Shown in pieces: positions 24,039 through 35,891 of a stretch of DNA of 64,000 nt. A program made the translations under genes and the position numbers. Below the pieces are notes generated by a model, which was not told the DNA's origin, searched no databases, and saw only the letters and a list, made by a program, of their open reading frames with translations. Positions within the stretch are counted from its first letter, which is position 1. Every line of letters begins with the position of its first letter. This stretch comes from Prunella strophiata. Lineage: Eukaryota; Chordata; Aves; Passeriformes; Prunellidae. The stretch is from contig JAZBQD010000021.1 of assembly GCA_036583965.1 (NCBI GenBank), positions 19,692,771 to 19,756,770 of the forward strand, read 5' to 3'.

Positions 24039-24196
24039 GATGACCACCACAATGATGACCACCACAATGATGACCACCAGACCTTCTGAGTGATCCCAGC
24101 AGGAGTTTGAAGCTGGTTTTGGAGCACTGGGGATCACTGGGTGGGTTGGGATCACTGGGTGGGATTGGGATCACTGGGTGGGATTGGGATCACTGT
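24039..24196 (+). repeat. Two short tandem arrays (15 bp and 19 bp)
   Basis: GATGACCACCACAAT repeats three times at 24,039-24,083. A unit of about 19 bp, GATCACTGGGTGGGATTGG, starts at 24,132, 24,150, 24,169 and 24,188. Both are present in the right arm (53,251-53,290 and 53,136-53,203) with point changes and small indels. Confidence 0.85.
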
Positions 24197-24369
24197 TCCA
24201 TGGGACAGCAGCAGCACCCCGTCCACACTGGTGTCACCACTCTGCTGGGAACACCCAGAGGTGTCCATGAGTGACAGGAACCACTGGAATGAAGCAGAGT
24301 GGGGAAGAGAAAGGCCGTGTTCCTGCAGGAATGACCTTCCAGGAGGTGGAGCCTGAGGAGCTCCGCAGC

Positions 24370-24600
24370 CACGGCCGCGCTCCTCGCTCGGGCCCGAACT
24401 TACGCAATGATTTATTTGCATCCTGCCCGAAAACAAATGGATGTTTTACATATTTATATCATAAGATAAAGTGATCCTGCAGCTGATCAAAGCCAGGGCA
24501 GATCTGGAGGCGATTACAGCAAGTGTTTGCTTAACTGAGGTCATGATGCACTCGGAGCGGGCGAGGCTCCGGCTCTGCTCCGCACATGTGAGCGCTCCAG
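24370..24600. promoter_or_regulatory. Motif-dense block, candidate enhancer (left arm)
   Basis: Dense transcription-factor-like motifs are visible. TTACGCAAT (C/EBP type) lies at 24,400-24,408 and the octamer ATTTGCAT at 24,414-24,421. AGATAA (GATA) is at 24,464-24,469 and GATCAAAG (TCF/LEF) at 24,485-24,492. TGTTTGC (FOX) is at 24,524-24,530 and AGGTCA (nuclear-receptor half site) at 24,538-24,543. CpGs are enriched on both sides. In the right arm (52,740-52,960) the C/EBP, octamer, FOX and AGGTCA motifs persist while the GATA and TCF motifs are altered. Function is inferred. Confidence 0.4.
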
Positions 24601-24774
24601 GAAGGTCGGGAGAGGCCCTGGCTGCAAGAGCTGCCTTTCCAAGAGTTCAAGCAGAGCTGAACCTGGCTCCTCAATCCAGCCTTGGACAAAGGATTGGTCA
24701 AGGGCAGCAGCGTTGTGCTGTTTGTGAAATGAAATTGAGTTTGGAGAGGTTTGTGGCCCATGGAAGCTCAGTTT

Positions 24775-25100
24775 GGCTTCATTGGGAATTCTGGAGAATC
24801 CTGAGGGAGCTGAGGGGGCTCAGCCTGGAGCAAAGGAGGCTCAGGGGCCCCTCCTGGCTCTGCCCAGCTCCTGCCAGGAGGGGACAGGGACAGGAGCAGA
24901 GGGAACGGCCTCAGGCTGGGCCAGGGCAGGCTCAGGGTGGACAGCAGCAGGAATTTCCCCATGGGAAGGGGGGTCAGGAATTGGAGCTGCCCAGGGAGGG
25001 TTGGAGTGCCCATCCCTGCAGGTGGCACTGAGTGCTCTGGGCTGGGGACAAGGTGGGGACTGGGCACAGCTGGGTGATCCCAGAGCTGCTTCCCACCCTC
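24775..25100 (+). mobile_element. CR1 LINE 3' fragment (left arm)
   Basis: Sense CR1: GGGGCTCAGCCTGGAGCAAA, GGAGGCTCAGGGGCCCCTCC, GGACAGCAGCAGGAATTTCC, CTGCCCAGGGAGGGTTGGAG and GGTGGCACTGAGTGCTCTGG. It extends further 5' than most CR1 copies here but ends before the usual ATTCTATGA tail. The partner at 52,195-52,555 is on the minus strand. Confidence 0.75.
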
Positions 25101-25859
25101 AGTGATCCTGATCCCAGCATTCTGTGAAGTGGGGATGAGTTTTTTCCAGCAGGTTCTGTGTCCTGGCAGGCCGGGCTGCGACTGGGAAAGCTGGAGCAGA
25201 GGACAGGGATGCTCCACTCTGCACACCCTGGGCTGGCCTTGGAGGGATTTTCCTGGTTGCAATCCAAGGTTACCACTGAACCACACAGTTGGGAATGGGC
25301 AAAGGATAAAGTGGATGCAGTTTCCTCCTGGAAAGCCTTGCAGTGGCTGGGCAGAGGCTACAAGACCCAGGGATAACCAGGGATGAGCAGTCCAGCCTGG
25401 CACTACACTGGGATATACTGGGAATGCTGATCCCACCCCTCAGGCTGGGTGTCCAGGAGACTTTCCCAACATCCACCCCCACGGGAAATCCAGGCTGATG
25501 CCAGGGATGTCCCTGCTGCATTCCCTGCCCCTTCACTGAATGCCATCACAGAGTTTGAGTTCTGCCTGCTCCCACTGGAACAGCAAATTCCTGCTCTTAC
25601 ACCAGAGCCTGGATTCCAGCACGGGAAAAGCCAAACTTCTCACTTAAAAACAGTCAGGGGTTTGCCTTCTCCTGATGTTCCAGCCCTGCAAAGCCACGTT
25701 GGGACCTTCCCCTCTTTCCACGCAGCACAGCTCAGGAGACAAATCCAGCCGGGATTTGCAATCCCTGGGATCTCATTCCCGGCCACATCTGGGGCCCTGC
25801 CGGCTCAGGAACCTTCCCCTCCCGTTTCAGGGGATGCTGAAATGAAAACCACGTCCTTA
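25101..25859. other. No gene recognised
   Basis: Non-coding. A 258-codon plus-strand frame (25,449-26,225) begins here and enters the CpG-rich block. It is not kept as a single frame in the right arm, where indels break it, and the protein is unfamiliar. Confidence 0.45.
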
Positions 25860-26280
25860 TCTCGCGGCCGCTGTCATCCCATCCCCGTTTCCCTGGCTCC
25901 TGCCGGGAGGGCAGCGCTCCTTGTCCAGTCACATTCCCGCAGCATCCATCCCTGCAGGCGGCACATCCCGAACCCATCCCCGGTGTGCCCGCAGCAGCCC
26001 GAGCCTTCATCGCCGAGCCGGGGATGTCAGCGGGATGCTGATAAGAGCCTGGCCCAGCTCCTTATCAGCGTGTGCGGGGCGGGATGGAGCAGCAGCAGCT
26101 GCTGCAGGGGGGGATTCCTGGAGGCACGGCTGCCTCGGGGAATGCTGCGAAGCCCCGGCAGCCCAGCAGTTGGGAAACCACAGGAATTTTTGGCGAGGCT
26201 TTCCCGTCAGTGCCAGCGGAGGTGACGCCAGGTCAGCGGCTCCGAGGGATGCTCCAGCTCTGCCGAGCATCTCCTCTCTC
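25860..26280. promoter_or_regulatory. CpG-rich block with inverted GATA pair (left arm)
   Basis: The CpG-dense stretch contains a perfect 9-base inverted repeat: GCTGATAAG at 26,037-26,045 and CTTATCAGC at 26,061-26,069, with a 15-base spacer. Each half is a strong WGATAA motif. The right arm keeps both motifs (51,217-51,225 and 51,241-51,249) with one changed base in an arm. GATA-factor binding is inferred from motif and symmetry. Confidence 0.45.
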
Positions 26281-27834
26281 TTCTCCTCTCCTGTTCCTCT
26301 TCCCTGATCCCACGGATTTTTTCCCCCTGTATTTAGTTCCTTACACACCACTGGAAGAGAAGCCAAAGCTCCAGCAGCCCCGACCAGCTCAGCTCCCTTG
26401 TGCTCAGTGCATTCCAACTTCTCATGCACCCCAACTTCCCCTGCAGTTCCAGCCCTCGAAATTCCTGGGGATTTTCCCATGAAAATGTCCCTGGAAAACA
26501 GCAAAAGCTTGGAAATGTAACAAAATAATAATAATAAAAAGCTACAGATTTGTCTTTTAGACAGAAATCATCTCAGCAGCATAAGCAGGTTGGAGCAATC
26601 TGGGCACAGGCTCTGCCATGGAAAAGGGATTATTTGGTCTATAAAGGGATTTTGATACAAAATACGTGAAAGAACTGAGACTTCCTGCAGCCAAATTCCT
26701 GCATAAAACAGAAAACCGGCCCAGACTTCAAACAGCATCTCAAAAACTTTCCAGCAGATCCATTAGGAGCTGGGTTTTTAAGGAAGCCAAGGGAACCAGG
26801 GCTGCCACCCAGCATTTTGCTGATTTTATTTGGGAAATTTCGTGTTTCTCACCACCTGCACTCACTAAAAAGGGCTCAGCAGGAGTTTTAAGGAAATTTC
26901 TTTGCTTAAATGGCAGAGGGGGTGAATCCAGGCTGGATCCTGCCAGAGCTGGGGAGCAGAGGTGCCACAACCTCCACCCCACCTGACACCCCCCAGATGC
27001 TGATGGTGTTTCCTCAGGTGGACACCAGCTGTGGGAATGGGATGGAGGCCAGCACGCTCAGCTTCCCCATATCCAGGCAAAACCAGACCTTTTGGGATCT
27101 GCCCTTCTGCTTCCAAGACCTTCCTCACCAGAATATCCCTGAGTTTAGGTGATGCCCCAGAAATGCCTGCTCCAACAGGATGGGAACGGGATGAAACATG
27201 GGGAAATGACCTCCAAATAAAGGGTCCACATCCACTTCCCTCCCAAAAATCCACCCCCTGGATCAGCCTCCATGCTCTTGGCAAGCCTAATGCTGATTTT
27301 CCAGCTGCACCCCCCAAAGCTCTGCAGAGCCCTCAGCAAAGGGCAGATTTCATCCTTCTTATCGCAGCTTCGGAGACAACATTTGTCTTCCTGACAGCAA
27401 TCAGCTTGATTCCCCAACACAGAGACAAAGGGCAAGGCCACGAGCCCCAGGAGGGCCTGGATTGTTCCTGCTGCTGCAGCTGAGGGGTGAAATCCTGGAG
27501 AGGAGGGTTTGCCCCCAGTTTGTCTGCACGTGGAGCTCTGGGATGGTTCCAGCACACTGGGGCTGGTGGGAGCCAGAGCAGATCCTGGCTTTGCACATGG
27601 AGCACAAATCTTGATGGATTTTTGGGATATTTGGGGTCCTGGGGGCCCTCCCCAGCTCCTGAAGCCACGTTCCTGTTGGCTCCAGGGCCGGCTGGGCCAC
27701 AGGACAGGGATGAAATAATCTTTGGATTCGCTCAGTGGGAAGGCTTGGGAAGGAGATGAAAGAGCCTTTGCCCCATTCCAGGCTGCAGAAATGGTTCCCA
27801 CCTGGAAAACCTGGACAGAACCCTCTGCCCAAAG
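26281..27834. other. No gene recognised
   Basis: Non-coding, with an AATAAT microsatellite near 26,523-26,537. The 332-codon minus-strand frame (28,143-27,145) starts beyond this interval, passes through antisense CR1 and ends here. Its right-arm equivalent is frame-shifted, so I do not call it. Confidence 0.5.
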
Positions 27835-27960
27835 CTGTGGGATGGAGGTGACCTCAAAGCTCATCTTGCTCCAACCCTGACACCTTCCACTTTCCCAGGG
27901 TGCTCCAAGTCCCATGCAGCCTGGCCTTGGCCACTGCCATGGGTGGGGAAGTGCCACAGG
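27835..27960 (-). mobile_element. CR1 LINE 3' fragment (left arm)
   Basis: Reverse CR1: GTGACCTCAAAGCTCATC, GACACCTTCCACTTTCCCAG and GGTGCTCCAAGTCCCATGCA, then CCTGGCCTTGGCCACTGCC. The partner is at 49,310-49,435 on the plus strand. Confidence 0.75.
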
Positions 27961-29942
27961 AATGCTGCAGCAGCTCCCTAAAGCCCCAGCCTGCTGTGCC
28001 CTGCCAGGGAAGGTTTTGGGAATTGTCTCCACCAGCTCCTCAGCTGCCAGCACCAGTCCCAAACTGGTTTGCAGGAAGGAAACCAGTCCCATGCTGGGCA
28101 CCACAGGCTCCAGACACATCCAGCAGCTGGGACAATGCACCACAAATCAGGATTTGGGCAGAGCTGGAATCTCCCATTTGTCAGGTGGGAAGTAGGTAAT
28201 TGTTATGAAAGTTTAGCATATCCTTCTTAAGTTTTTGGCAGTATAAGTGCTTGTAAGAGCTAAACTGTGAAGTAATTATCCTTTCCTATAAACCTGGAGT
28301 TGAGTGTTCATCATTCATTGTTTGCATGAGCCAAGCTCTAGCATTTGTCCATGTCCAGGTGTGTTACTTTTTTCTTGCAGAGATTATGGATGTTACTGTG
28401 TAGTGGTTTTATTTTTAGTGGCAGCTGCTGCAGGGACAGAAGGGAATCAAAGCAAATTCCCTGCCTGGGGTGAAGATCTGGGTTTGCAGCCTGGATTTTC
28501 CTAAGGAGCCCTCCATCCTGCTGGAGAGGGATGCTGGACAGGGAGGAAGGAGGCACCTGAAACATCCCCTGAGCCTTGATTAACACCTGGTTTTGCTTCA
28601 AAAGCATCTCCCTGGTTTATCCTGAGTTTGAGCTGCTTCCTGCAGCTCCACAGAGTCCATCTGGCATGTGCCAGAGATCTGCAGCCAGGCAGAGCAGCCC
28701 AGCCCCAAAAAACACAGTGTCCTGCCATGGAGAGGGTGTCTGCATGACCTTCTCCTCTCCAGGCTTCCAGGTTTTGTTTGCTTGAACTCTCAGTTCCTTT
28801 TTTATGGTTCCCCTGAGCTGACAGGCTCAGCACAGGCTCTGCTCCCATCATTCTGAGATCAAGATTCCAGACAGAGCTTGCCAGCCCTGTGGAAAGCAGG
28901 TTCTGGGAGCTGGTGGAACCAAATCCCACAGAAACAACCAACAAGGGCTGCCCTGGTTTTATAAAGGAGAAGTTTCCAAGCCCATTTTCCCCTTGAGTGG
29001 AGCTGCCCAAGGCTGGGATTATCCCAAGAGCAGGTGCACACAGGGATCAGCCTCCCCACCAGCCAGATCTGAGCCTGGAGAGGCACCTGGAGATCTGGCA
29101 GGTGGAATTCAGCAGAAATGAGGCATTTCTGCCTCTGGCTGAGCTCAGCTCCCTCCCAGCCAGGAGCTGCTCCCTGCCCCACAGAGAGGCTTTTATTGGG
29201 ATTGAATGAAGATGTGCATGGCTGATCCAAGAGCTCTGGGATCATTCACTCCATGGGGAATTTTCCTCAGCTGCTCCTCAACCCCTGGCAGGATTTTGGG
29301 TGGCAGAACATTTGGGGTTTGGCAGCAGTTTTCCCAGGATCTGCAAAGGAGCAGGCACCAAAGGCTCATAAACTGCAGAATTATGTGCAAGAACAGCTCA
29401 AGCTGCTTGGAAAATCCCAGCTGGGCCAGTAAGGGATGCTCCCCTCCCTGCTGGGAGCACCAGCACCTCTCACTGAGCTCAAGACAAGTAACAATCCAAA
29501 GGGTCCAACCTTTGAAATTCCAGGAATCAGGACAAAGGTTCCTTCTCCCCCATCCTTCCAAGTCAACCATCACCAACCCCTTGAATCCAAGATGCTGGAA
29601 TTGTCCTTTATCATCTGCAGTGCCACGAGGGCAGAGGAGGCTGGGGATGGAGGAGATCCCTCAGTGCACAGCCAGGGACATTTCCATGCTCACTTCACCC
29701 CATTTCTGGGTTCTGGCTGGCACAGGTGACAGCAGCTCAAAAAACAACATCCCAAAAATGCTGAAAGCTCAGAAATGCACTGGTGGAGTGGGAAGGATCC
29801 TCCATGCACTTTCCAGTGAGGGAATATCAACCTGGCTTCACTTCAACAACATTTCTGTAGGAACAGGAACTATGGGCACAGCAGGGAACAGGAGCACAGC
29901 AGAAGGGGGAAGAAGAACAGGAATTGAACAGGCTGAGACCTG
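27961..29942. other. No gene recognised
   Basis: Two kilobases of non-coding DNA. A splice-acceptor-like TTTTTTCTTGCAG occurs at 28,368-28,380, but the sequence after it reaches a stop soon and differs by indels in the right arm, so I do not propose an exon. Confidence 0.45.
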
Positions 29943-30076
29943 GAAAAAAACAGGGAAATAAAGGGGAGAAAAAGGGACAAAAAAGGGGAGAAAAGGGGAG
30001 AAAAAAAAAGTGGAGAAAAATGTGGAGAAAAAAGGGGAGAAAAAATTGGGGGGAAAGGGGCAGGTAAAGGGGAGAT
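29943..30076 (+). repeat. Purine-rich GGGGAGAAAA array (left arm)
   Basis: About 130 bases are almost pure A/G on the plus strand, built from GGGGAGAAAA-like units with scattered T and C. Several G4 runs could support triplex or quadruplex structure. The right-arm mirror (47,154-47,318) is pyrimidine-rich and about 30 bases longer. Confidence 0.85.
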
Positions 30077-33000
30077 GTTGCTCCAGATGGCAGGAGCAGG
30101 AACAGCCACTGGCACATGCTGTCATCCAGCTCTGCTTGGAGTTGGCTGGGCTTTATTTTGCCAGGAATCAATAGAACAAAAGTAGAACTCAGAGCAGTGC
30201 AGCAAAGCAAAGCTTTGCCCCAGGAGTGGGGAGGAGCCCAAGGCCTGGAGCCCAGGGGAAATTGCCAGAGAATCTCTGTTTGGAGCCCCCAAAGGCTGGA
30301 TCCCAAAAGGATCCAAGGGGATCTGAGCTCCATCCCTCCCTCCCCAGCTCCTGCAAAGCCTGCTCAGCAGCCCTGGGGTTTTCTCTTCCAGGAGGTTCCT
30401 GGCAAACACTCCCAGGCAGGAACAGTGGGTGGAAGCCAGGGTGGGCTCTGCAGGAGCTGGAGATTGTTTTTCATGGTTTTCCTGGGGTGTTGAAAGGAAT
30501 CCTTGGTTCTCCATGACCTGGGAGCTCTGGGAGTGCAGCGGGGTCGTGCTGAGCTCTGGAGCTGATTAAAGCCCAGCTCTGAGGCTCAGGAGTTGGAGAG
30601 AGCTCCCTGAGCTTTATTGGGGATGTCAGCACCACCTCAGGGCTGCTCACAGCCCTTCCCTGCCTGCAGCACTCCCAGAGGCTCTCTGGGAAGCCCAGGC
30701 TGGAAATGGGATGGGTTTTCCACACCTCAGTGCTGGCACATCCCAGGCATGATGCCCAAGGGCAGGGAATGGCTGCTGGGAGAGGGCACAGGGGGCACTG
30801 GGAAGGAATTGGCCTCAATGATTCACCAAAAAATGAGGTTTTACATGAAAGCCTGGACCCAACCCCTGGTATCCAAAAGAAGAGTGTGGCACACAGGATC
30901 CATCTCCCTGGATCCACCTGCCCTGTTTTCTCCCATAAATCCTTCCCTGCACTTCCACTTGCTGGAAGAAAATGGTTTTGCAGCTGGCCCCAAGCAGAGG
31001 AGCACAAATCCAGCAGATTTTTTGGATGCAGTGATGGAGCTGCCCCTTCCCTCAGCTCCCAGTGTCACCTCCTGGAATGTCCAGGCCTGTCCTGCCTGGA
31101 CAGAGACAACCTCAGAGCCACTCCAGCCAAATGAATCCCCCAGTTCTGTCCTGCTCAGGCCCAGCTGGGGGAGGCTGATGTCCAGAGCACTCAGAGGGAG
31201 CAGCTGCTCCAGTCCAGCTCACTCTGTAAGAAAACAGCACCCAAAGCCATCCCTGTGTGGAGCTCTGTGCTTCCGCCCCCACTGATATTCCAAAAGATCC
31301 CAAAGTGACACTGGAGGCATTCCCAGTGTCCTGGCTGTCAGGAAGAGCTTGTGCCCATCCCAGCCCAGCTCCACAGAGCCTCTGGAGCCTCCCACTGGTT
31401 GTAATTAATGATTTTTAATCAGCTGCTGCTGAGGGGAGGCCGACATTAAGTCCATTTTAACTCCCATTAACTTCCTTTGGAAGCCCCCAGCTGCAAACTC
31501 CCTCTGGAAGGCCCTGGTGCCATTGTGGGAAAGGGAAAAAGGGGGGAAAAAAAGGAACAAAAAGTAGAGAATCTCAGGAGGTGATGGACTTATCATCTGC
31601 TCCTGCTCAGGGGGATGAACCCATCACAAGGTGGGGCAGGGACAGGCCTTGGAGAGGCCAAGCTGGAGATTTCCCCAAACCCCTGAGGAAAACAACTCTC
31701 TGCTGATCCCAGAGGCTCCAGGCCAGCCCTGAATATCCATTAGGCTGGGGGAAAGCCAAGACTCCAGCTCCAGGCCTCTGCTCTCACTCTTTGTCTTGGT
31801 GCTGTGCTCCTTTTTGGGGACAAAGACACATCCAAAGGCCACGGGGCCACCAGAACCTCAAAGGCACCAAATTTTGAGGTGTCCAGAAGAAAGAAGGTGA
31901 TGAACCCCTCCAGCACATCTCCCTCTGGGAGCTGGGGATCTCCCAAAGCAGCAATTCCCCAGCAGAGCAGGCCACACAGATGGAACCAGCTGGAGAAAAG
32001 GGGCCTGGATTTTTTATATCTCTTTATTTTTTAAATTTTTTATATCTCTCCATTTTTTCTGGTGTTGCTTTAACCTGCAGACAGTAACTCGAGGAGGTGC
32101 TGCTCATCTCCTAAAGTTCCCTCCTGCCCAACCTTAAGCAGCATCCAGGGAGACACAGAAAACCCTCTGAGCTCCCTCCTGGCACCACCACAAAGCCCAG
32201 AAGCCAAGGTGTGAAGCCCCCAAAGGTGCCAGCACATCTCCAGACCAGTCTGACACCCTCAGTGTCCCAAAACTCTCCTTTTTAGCCTGAAATCTGAGTT
32301 CATTTTGAAGGCAGCAGTTGCATAAGCACTTCTGCATGTGGTTAACTTGTAAAACTTGGCCCAAGGTTTCCCTCACCATGGCTGAAGTGTTATTTTAGGG
32401 GGGAGGGAGGTTGTAGACACTGAAAATCCAGACCTACCCAAGCTTCAAATAAGTCTCTTTTTTTTTTGTCCTGCAGACTGAAATTCCTGGAGTTTTAATC
32501 CCTGCTCTTTTTTTTGGAATAGCACCTGGGAGAATGTTTAACCCCCTGAACAGGCACTACCTTAGAAAGAAGGAAGTTTATTAGTTCTGTTCTTTAGAGG
32601 AATAGAAATGGATTATTACCAGCATTGGGATTATTAAAACTTGGGGAAAGCAAATTAAAAACTAATTCAGTCCTCACCATTTCCTGACTTTTTGTGCTTT
32701 TCCTACCCTGGAGTGGGAGGTGATGCTCAAGAGGGGAAATGGATGGGAAAGGCTTTCAAGTGCCTCCCTGCCTTGGATTTTCCTTTCCTGCTTCTTTTCA
32801 CTTCCCTGACTCCACAGGGAAACCCTGGGAGTTCCCAGAGCCAAAACAGTTTGGATTTTCTCCTCCCCACTCCTTAATTTGCATGAAATCCTCCTTTTTC
32901 TGCACTGCATCTTCTAAAAGAATGTGGATAAAATAGGAAATAAGAGAAAATCCAAACTCTGGTGATCTGAGTGCAGCCCTTGAAAAAGGAGAACCCAGCA

Positions 33001-34029
33001 CTGGGAAGAGACTCAGGGAATTCCCTCATTCCTGGGAGGGCTGAAACCTGTCCTTAAACCTGTGATTAAACACAATTAACATGAGCTCAACAGCAAACTT
33101 TTCCAGGAGAATAATTAACACCCGGCTCTGGAGTTGCTCTTTCTCACCCTGTCCTTTGTGATTTTGTCAATTTATATAAATTCCCATCGTTAGGAAAAAA
33201 AAAATAATTATTTCATGCAAGGTGCAAACAAACCTTCTTCCATCCAGGATAGATGATGAAAGAGACTAAATTAGGGAAAACACAGATTCCTCTGCTTACC
33301 TTGCTTTTGGAACCACTTTCCCATATCCTTGTGAGGTTCCTTGCAGGGGATTTTTATCCTCCACAACAATTCCCCATCCTGCTGCAGTTCCAGTGGTTTT
33401 TAAAAGGATGTAACAGAAAATCCACTAACCTGGAGGCTCTGGGGGCTGAGAGCTCTGCAGATCTCTCACTCCTGAAGGGGTTTGCCTGAAGGGAATCCTG
33501 GTTTTCCAGGTAGAACAGCACAAATTCCTGGGGAGAAGGATCAGAATTGGATTTGTGTTAATGTGGTTTGTCTGGGACAAAGCTGCACCTCAAACAAGGA
33601 AAAGTTGGAAAAAAGTGAGGACAGATTTCTGTTAAATTCTCCAGGATTTCCTTTGGGATGTTGTTTTTAAGACATGGATTTCATGAGACCAGACAGGTGA
33701 GCACAAAACCTGCTTGGGTCAGCCACAGGTGCCATCTCTTCATGAATCCTCATCTCCACCCTTGGAAAAGCAAGGTTTTCCAGGGGAGATGCCATTCCTT
33801 GGGCAATGTCCCAGCTGGGCACTGCTGGTCCCAGGGACAGCCACCCCTGGGGACACCCCAGGGACAGCACTCAGGGCAGGGATTCAGCTCCAATTCTCCA
33901 GGAAAACCCCTCTGAGTCAGGCAGTTCAGGCCTTGCTGAGTTTCTCCTGGGATATTTGAGATTTAAGCTACTGTAGGTGGGGATTTGGGGTCTCTGAGGA
34001 AAGAGCCATGATAAATTCCTGTCAGTTTC
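30077..34029. other. No gene recognised in inner left arm
   Basis: Four kilobases without a recognisable gene or transposon. It includes T/A-rich tracts at 32,010-32,062 and T runs at 32,458-32,467 and 32,507-32,514. Open frames up to 222 codons (30,617-31,285) resemble no known protein and are not maintained in the right arm. Confidence 0.45.
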
Positions 34030-34200
34030 TCCCTGGGAGGGTGGGGAGGCCCTGGAATGGATTTCCCAGAGAGGCTGTGGCTGTCCCTGGATCTCTGGAA
34101 GTGTCCAAGGGCAGGGGAAGCCCTGGGCAGCAGTGGCACCACATCCCTGTGGAGGGCACAGCAAGGACTGGACCTGGCATGTCCAGAGTCCCTTTAATTC
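34030..34200 (+). mobile_element. CR1 LINE 3' fragment (left arm)
   Basis: Sense CR1: CTCCCTGGGAGGGTGGGGAG, GGATTTCCCAGAGAGGCTGT and CCTGGATCTCTGGAAGTGTC. The 3' tail is poorly matched. The partner is at 42,950-43,115 on the minus strand. Confidence 0.7.
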
Positions 34201-35138
34201 TCCCAGTCAGGAGCTCCAAGGTCAGTCTGAAGGTAAAAATGAGCTGGTTTCCATCTTTCCAAGGGTCCCAAAAAGCAGAGAGCTGGATGAAAGCCACACA
34301 TGACTCCTCCATGCAGGCAATTACGAGCTCCTCGTTAAGAGCTTTGCTGAAAGAAAAGTAATTTAGCCACTGCTGTGGCTCTACCCAGGACAAAACACAG
34401 CAAGAGCAGCGTGGAGCCTTTATCTCCCCACTGTCCCATCCATTCTCCTGCTCTTTCAGCACCCACATCCCTGGCTGGGATCTGCTTTGAAGGTTTGTTG
34501 GTTCAGGGTGTAATCAGCACTAATAATTTCTCCACCCCAGGACTATTAGGCACATTTGGGAAGTGATTTCCCACCCCTCAGAGACCCTGCAACTGGATAC
34601 CCCTGTGTGCTAACCCATGGATTTCCTCCACTTCAGCACACCCCCAGGCCTCGAGGAAATTAGCAATCCAAACAAATCCTGCTGGGGTTTCAGAGATGAA
34701 TTCTTGTAATAACACTGCCCTGAGATTGGATTTGGGGCTGGAGCTCTCTGCAAAAGCAGGAAAATGTCCCAGACAAAGAGAGATTTGCCCAAACCAGCTC
34801 AGTGGTCATGTAGTTTTGTGTCCCCTTTCCCTGCACTGATTACCCAGATTATTTCTGTCTCAGCACAAGTTCAGTCACTTTTCCTTATCCAGAAACTCCT
34901 CCTTTCCACGAGCTCCAGAGAAAAATGAAAGTGGATTAAAAATAGAAGAGGGGAAAAAAACCCAACCCCAACAACTTGCTATCTGTACTGACTTTTGCTT
35001 CTGGCACTTGCAGAGCTGTTCCTTGTTTTGTTTGCTTTATTTCTTGCCTTTCTGTCTCCCCTTTCCCAAGAGAGAACTGCAAAGGTCAGACACTGCCACG
35101 CTCCTTGTGTCCCAGGCAGGAGCTGCCTCAGCTCTTGG
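34201..35138. other. No gene recognised
   Basis: Non-coding sequence leading into the 42-bp minisatellite. The 193-codon plus-strand frame (34,976-35,557) starts in its last part but is mostly minisatellite translation. Confidence 0.5.
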
Positions 35139-35520
35139 CAGGCTCAGGACCCAGACAGTGCCTTAGGAGAGATCCTAATCCAGGCTCAGGACACAGACAG
35201 TGCCTTAGGAGAGATCCTAATCCAGGCTCAGGACACAGACAGTGCCTTAGGAGAGTCCTAGTCCAGGCTCAGGACCCAGACAGTGCCTTAGGAGAGGTCC
35301 TAGTCCAGGCTCAGGACCCAGACAGTGCCTTAGGAGAGGTCCTAGTCCAGGCTCAGGACCCAGACAGTTCCTTAGGAGAGGTTCTAGTCCAGGCTCAGGA
35401 CCCAGACAGTGCCTTAGGAGAGGTTTTAGTCCAGGGTCAGGACCCAGACAGTGCCTTAGGAGAGGTTCTAATCCAGGCTCAGGACCCAGACAGTGCCTTA
35501 GGAGAGGTTTTAGTCCAGGC
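35139..35520 (+). repeat. 42-bp minisatellite, 9 copies (left arm)
   Basis: Nine tandem units begin CAGGCTCAGGACCCAGACAG and continue with TGCCTTAGGAGAG and a variable G(A/T)(C/T)CTA(A/G)TC. One unit lacks a base. Since 42 is a multiple of three, the frame holds over most of the array and gives 14-residue repeats of the VQAQDPDSALGEVL type. The right arm also has nine units (41,590-41,968), but there the longest frame is on the opposite reading (RRGPSPGSGPRQCL). That argues against a coding role. Confidence 0.95.
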
Positions 35521-35636
35521 TCAGAAGAGCAGCAGGAGCAGGACATGGGAATGCTGAGCCATGGGCACAGCAGGCAAATCCTCACCTTGGGGCTGAGCAC
35601 TGAGGGAAGGGGAACATCCACAGGTACTAAAAAAAG

Positions 35637-35800
35637 AGATTTTATATCTGGGTTAAAAGAGATGGATGAGGGGAAAATGGATTTTCTGTTTGGTTTAAAA
35701 GAGGTGGATGAGGGAAAAGAGGGGATTTTATGTCTGGGTTTAAGAGAGATGGCTGAGGGAAAAGAGGGGATTTTAGACCTTGGTTCTGTGTGGAAGCAAA
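35637..35800 (+). repeat. 45-bp tandem repeat, about 3.5 copies (left arm)
   Basis: Units begin GATTTTATATCTGGGTT or a variant, followed by AAAAGAGATGGATGAGGG. Three full units and part of a fourth are visible. The right arm (41,229-41,475) carries about five units, a copy-number difference between arms. Confidence 0.8.
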
Positions 35801-35815
35801 TAATTTTTCTTCTTA

Positions 35816-35816
35816 C

Positions 35817-35891
<75 letters not shown>
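35816..35891 (+). repeat. TTA microsatellite, about 25 repeats
   Basis: An uninterrupted TTA/ATT run of some 75 bases. At the mirrored place in the right arm (about 41,150-41,195) only a short, imperfect ATAAT tract remains. Confidence 0.97.

Noticed and set aside
27145..28143. 332-residue minus-strand frame
   Set aside because: It includes antisense CR1 sequence, and its right-arm counterpart is frame-shifted by indels.
28368..28420. Splice-acceptor-like tract before a possible exon
   Set aside because: The downstream sequence reaches stops quickly and is altered by indels in the other arm.
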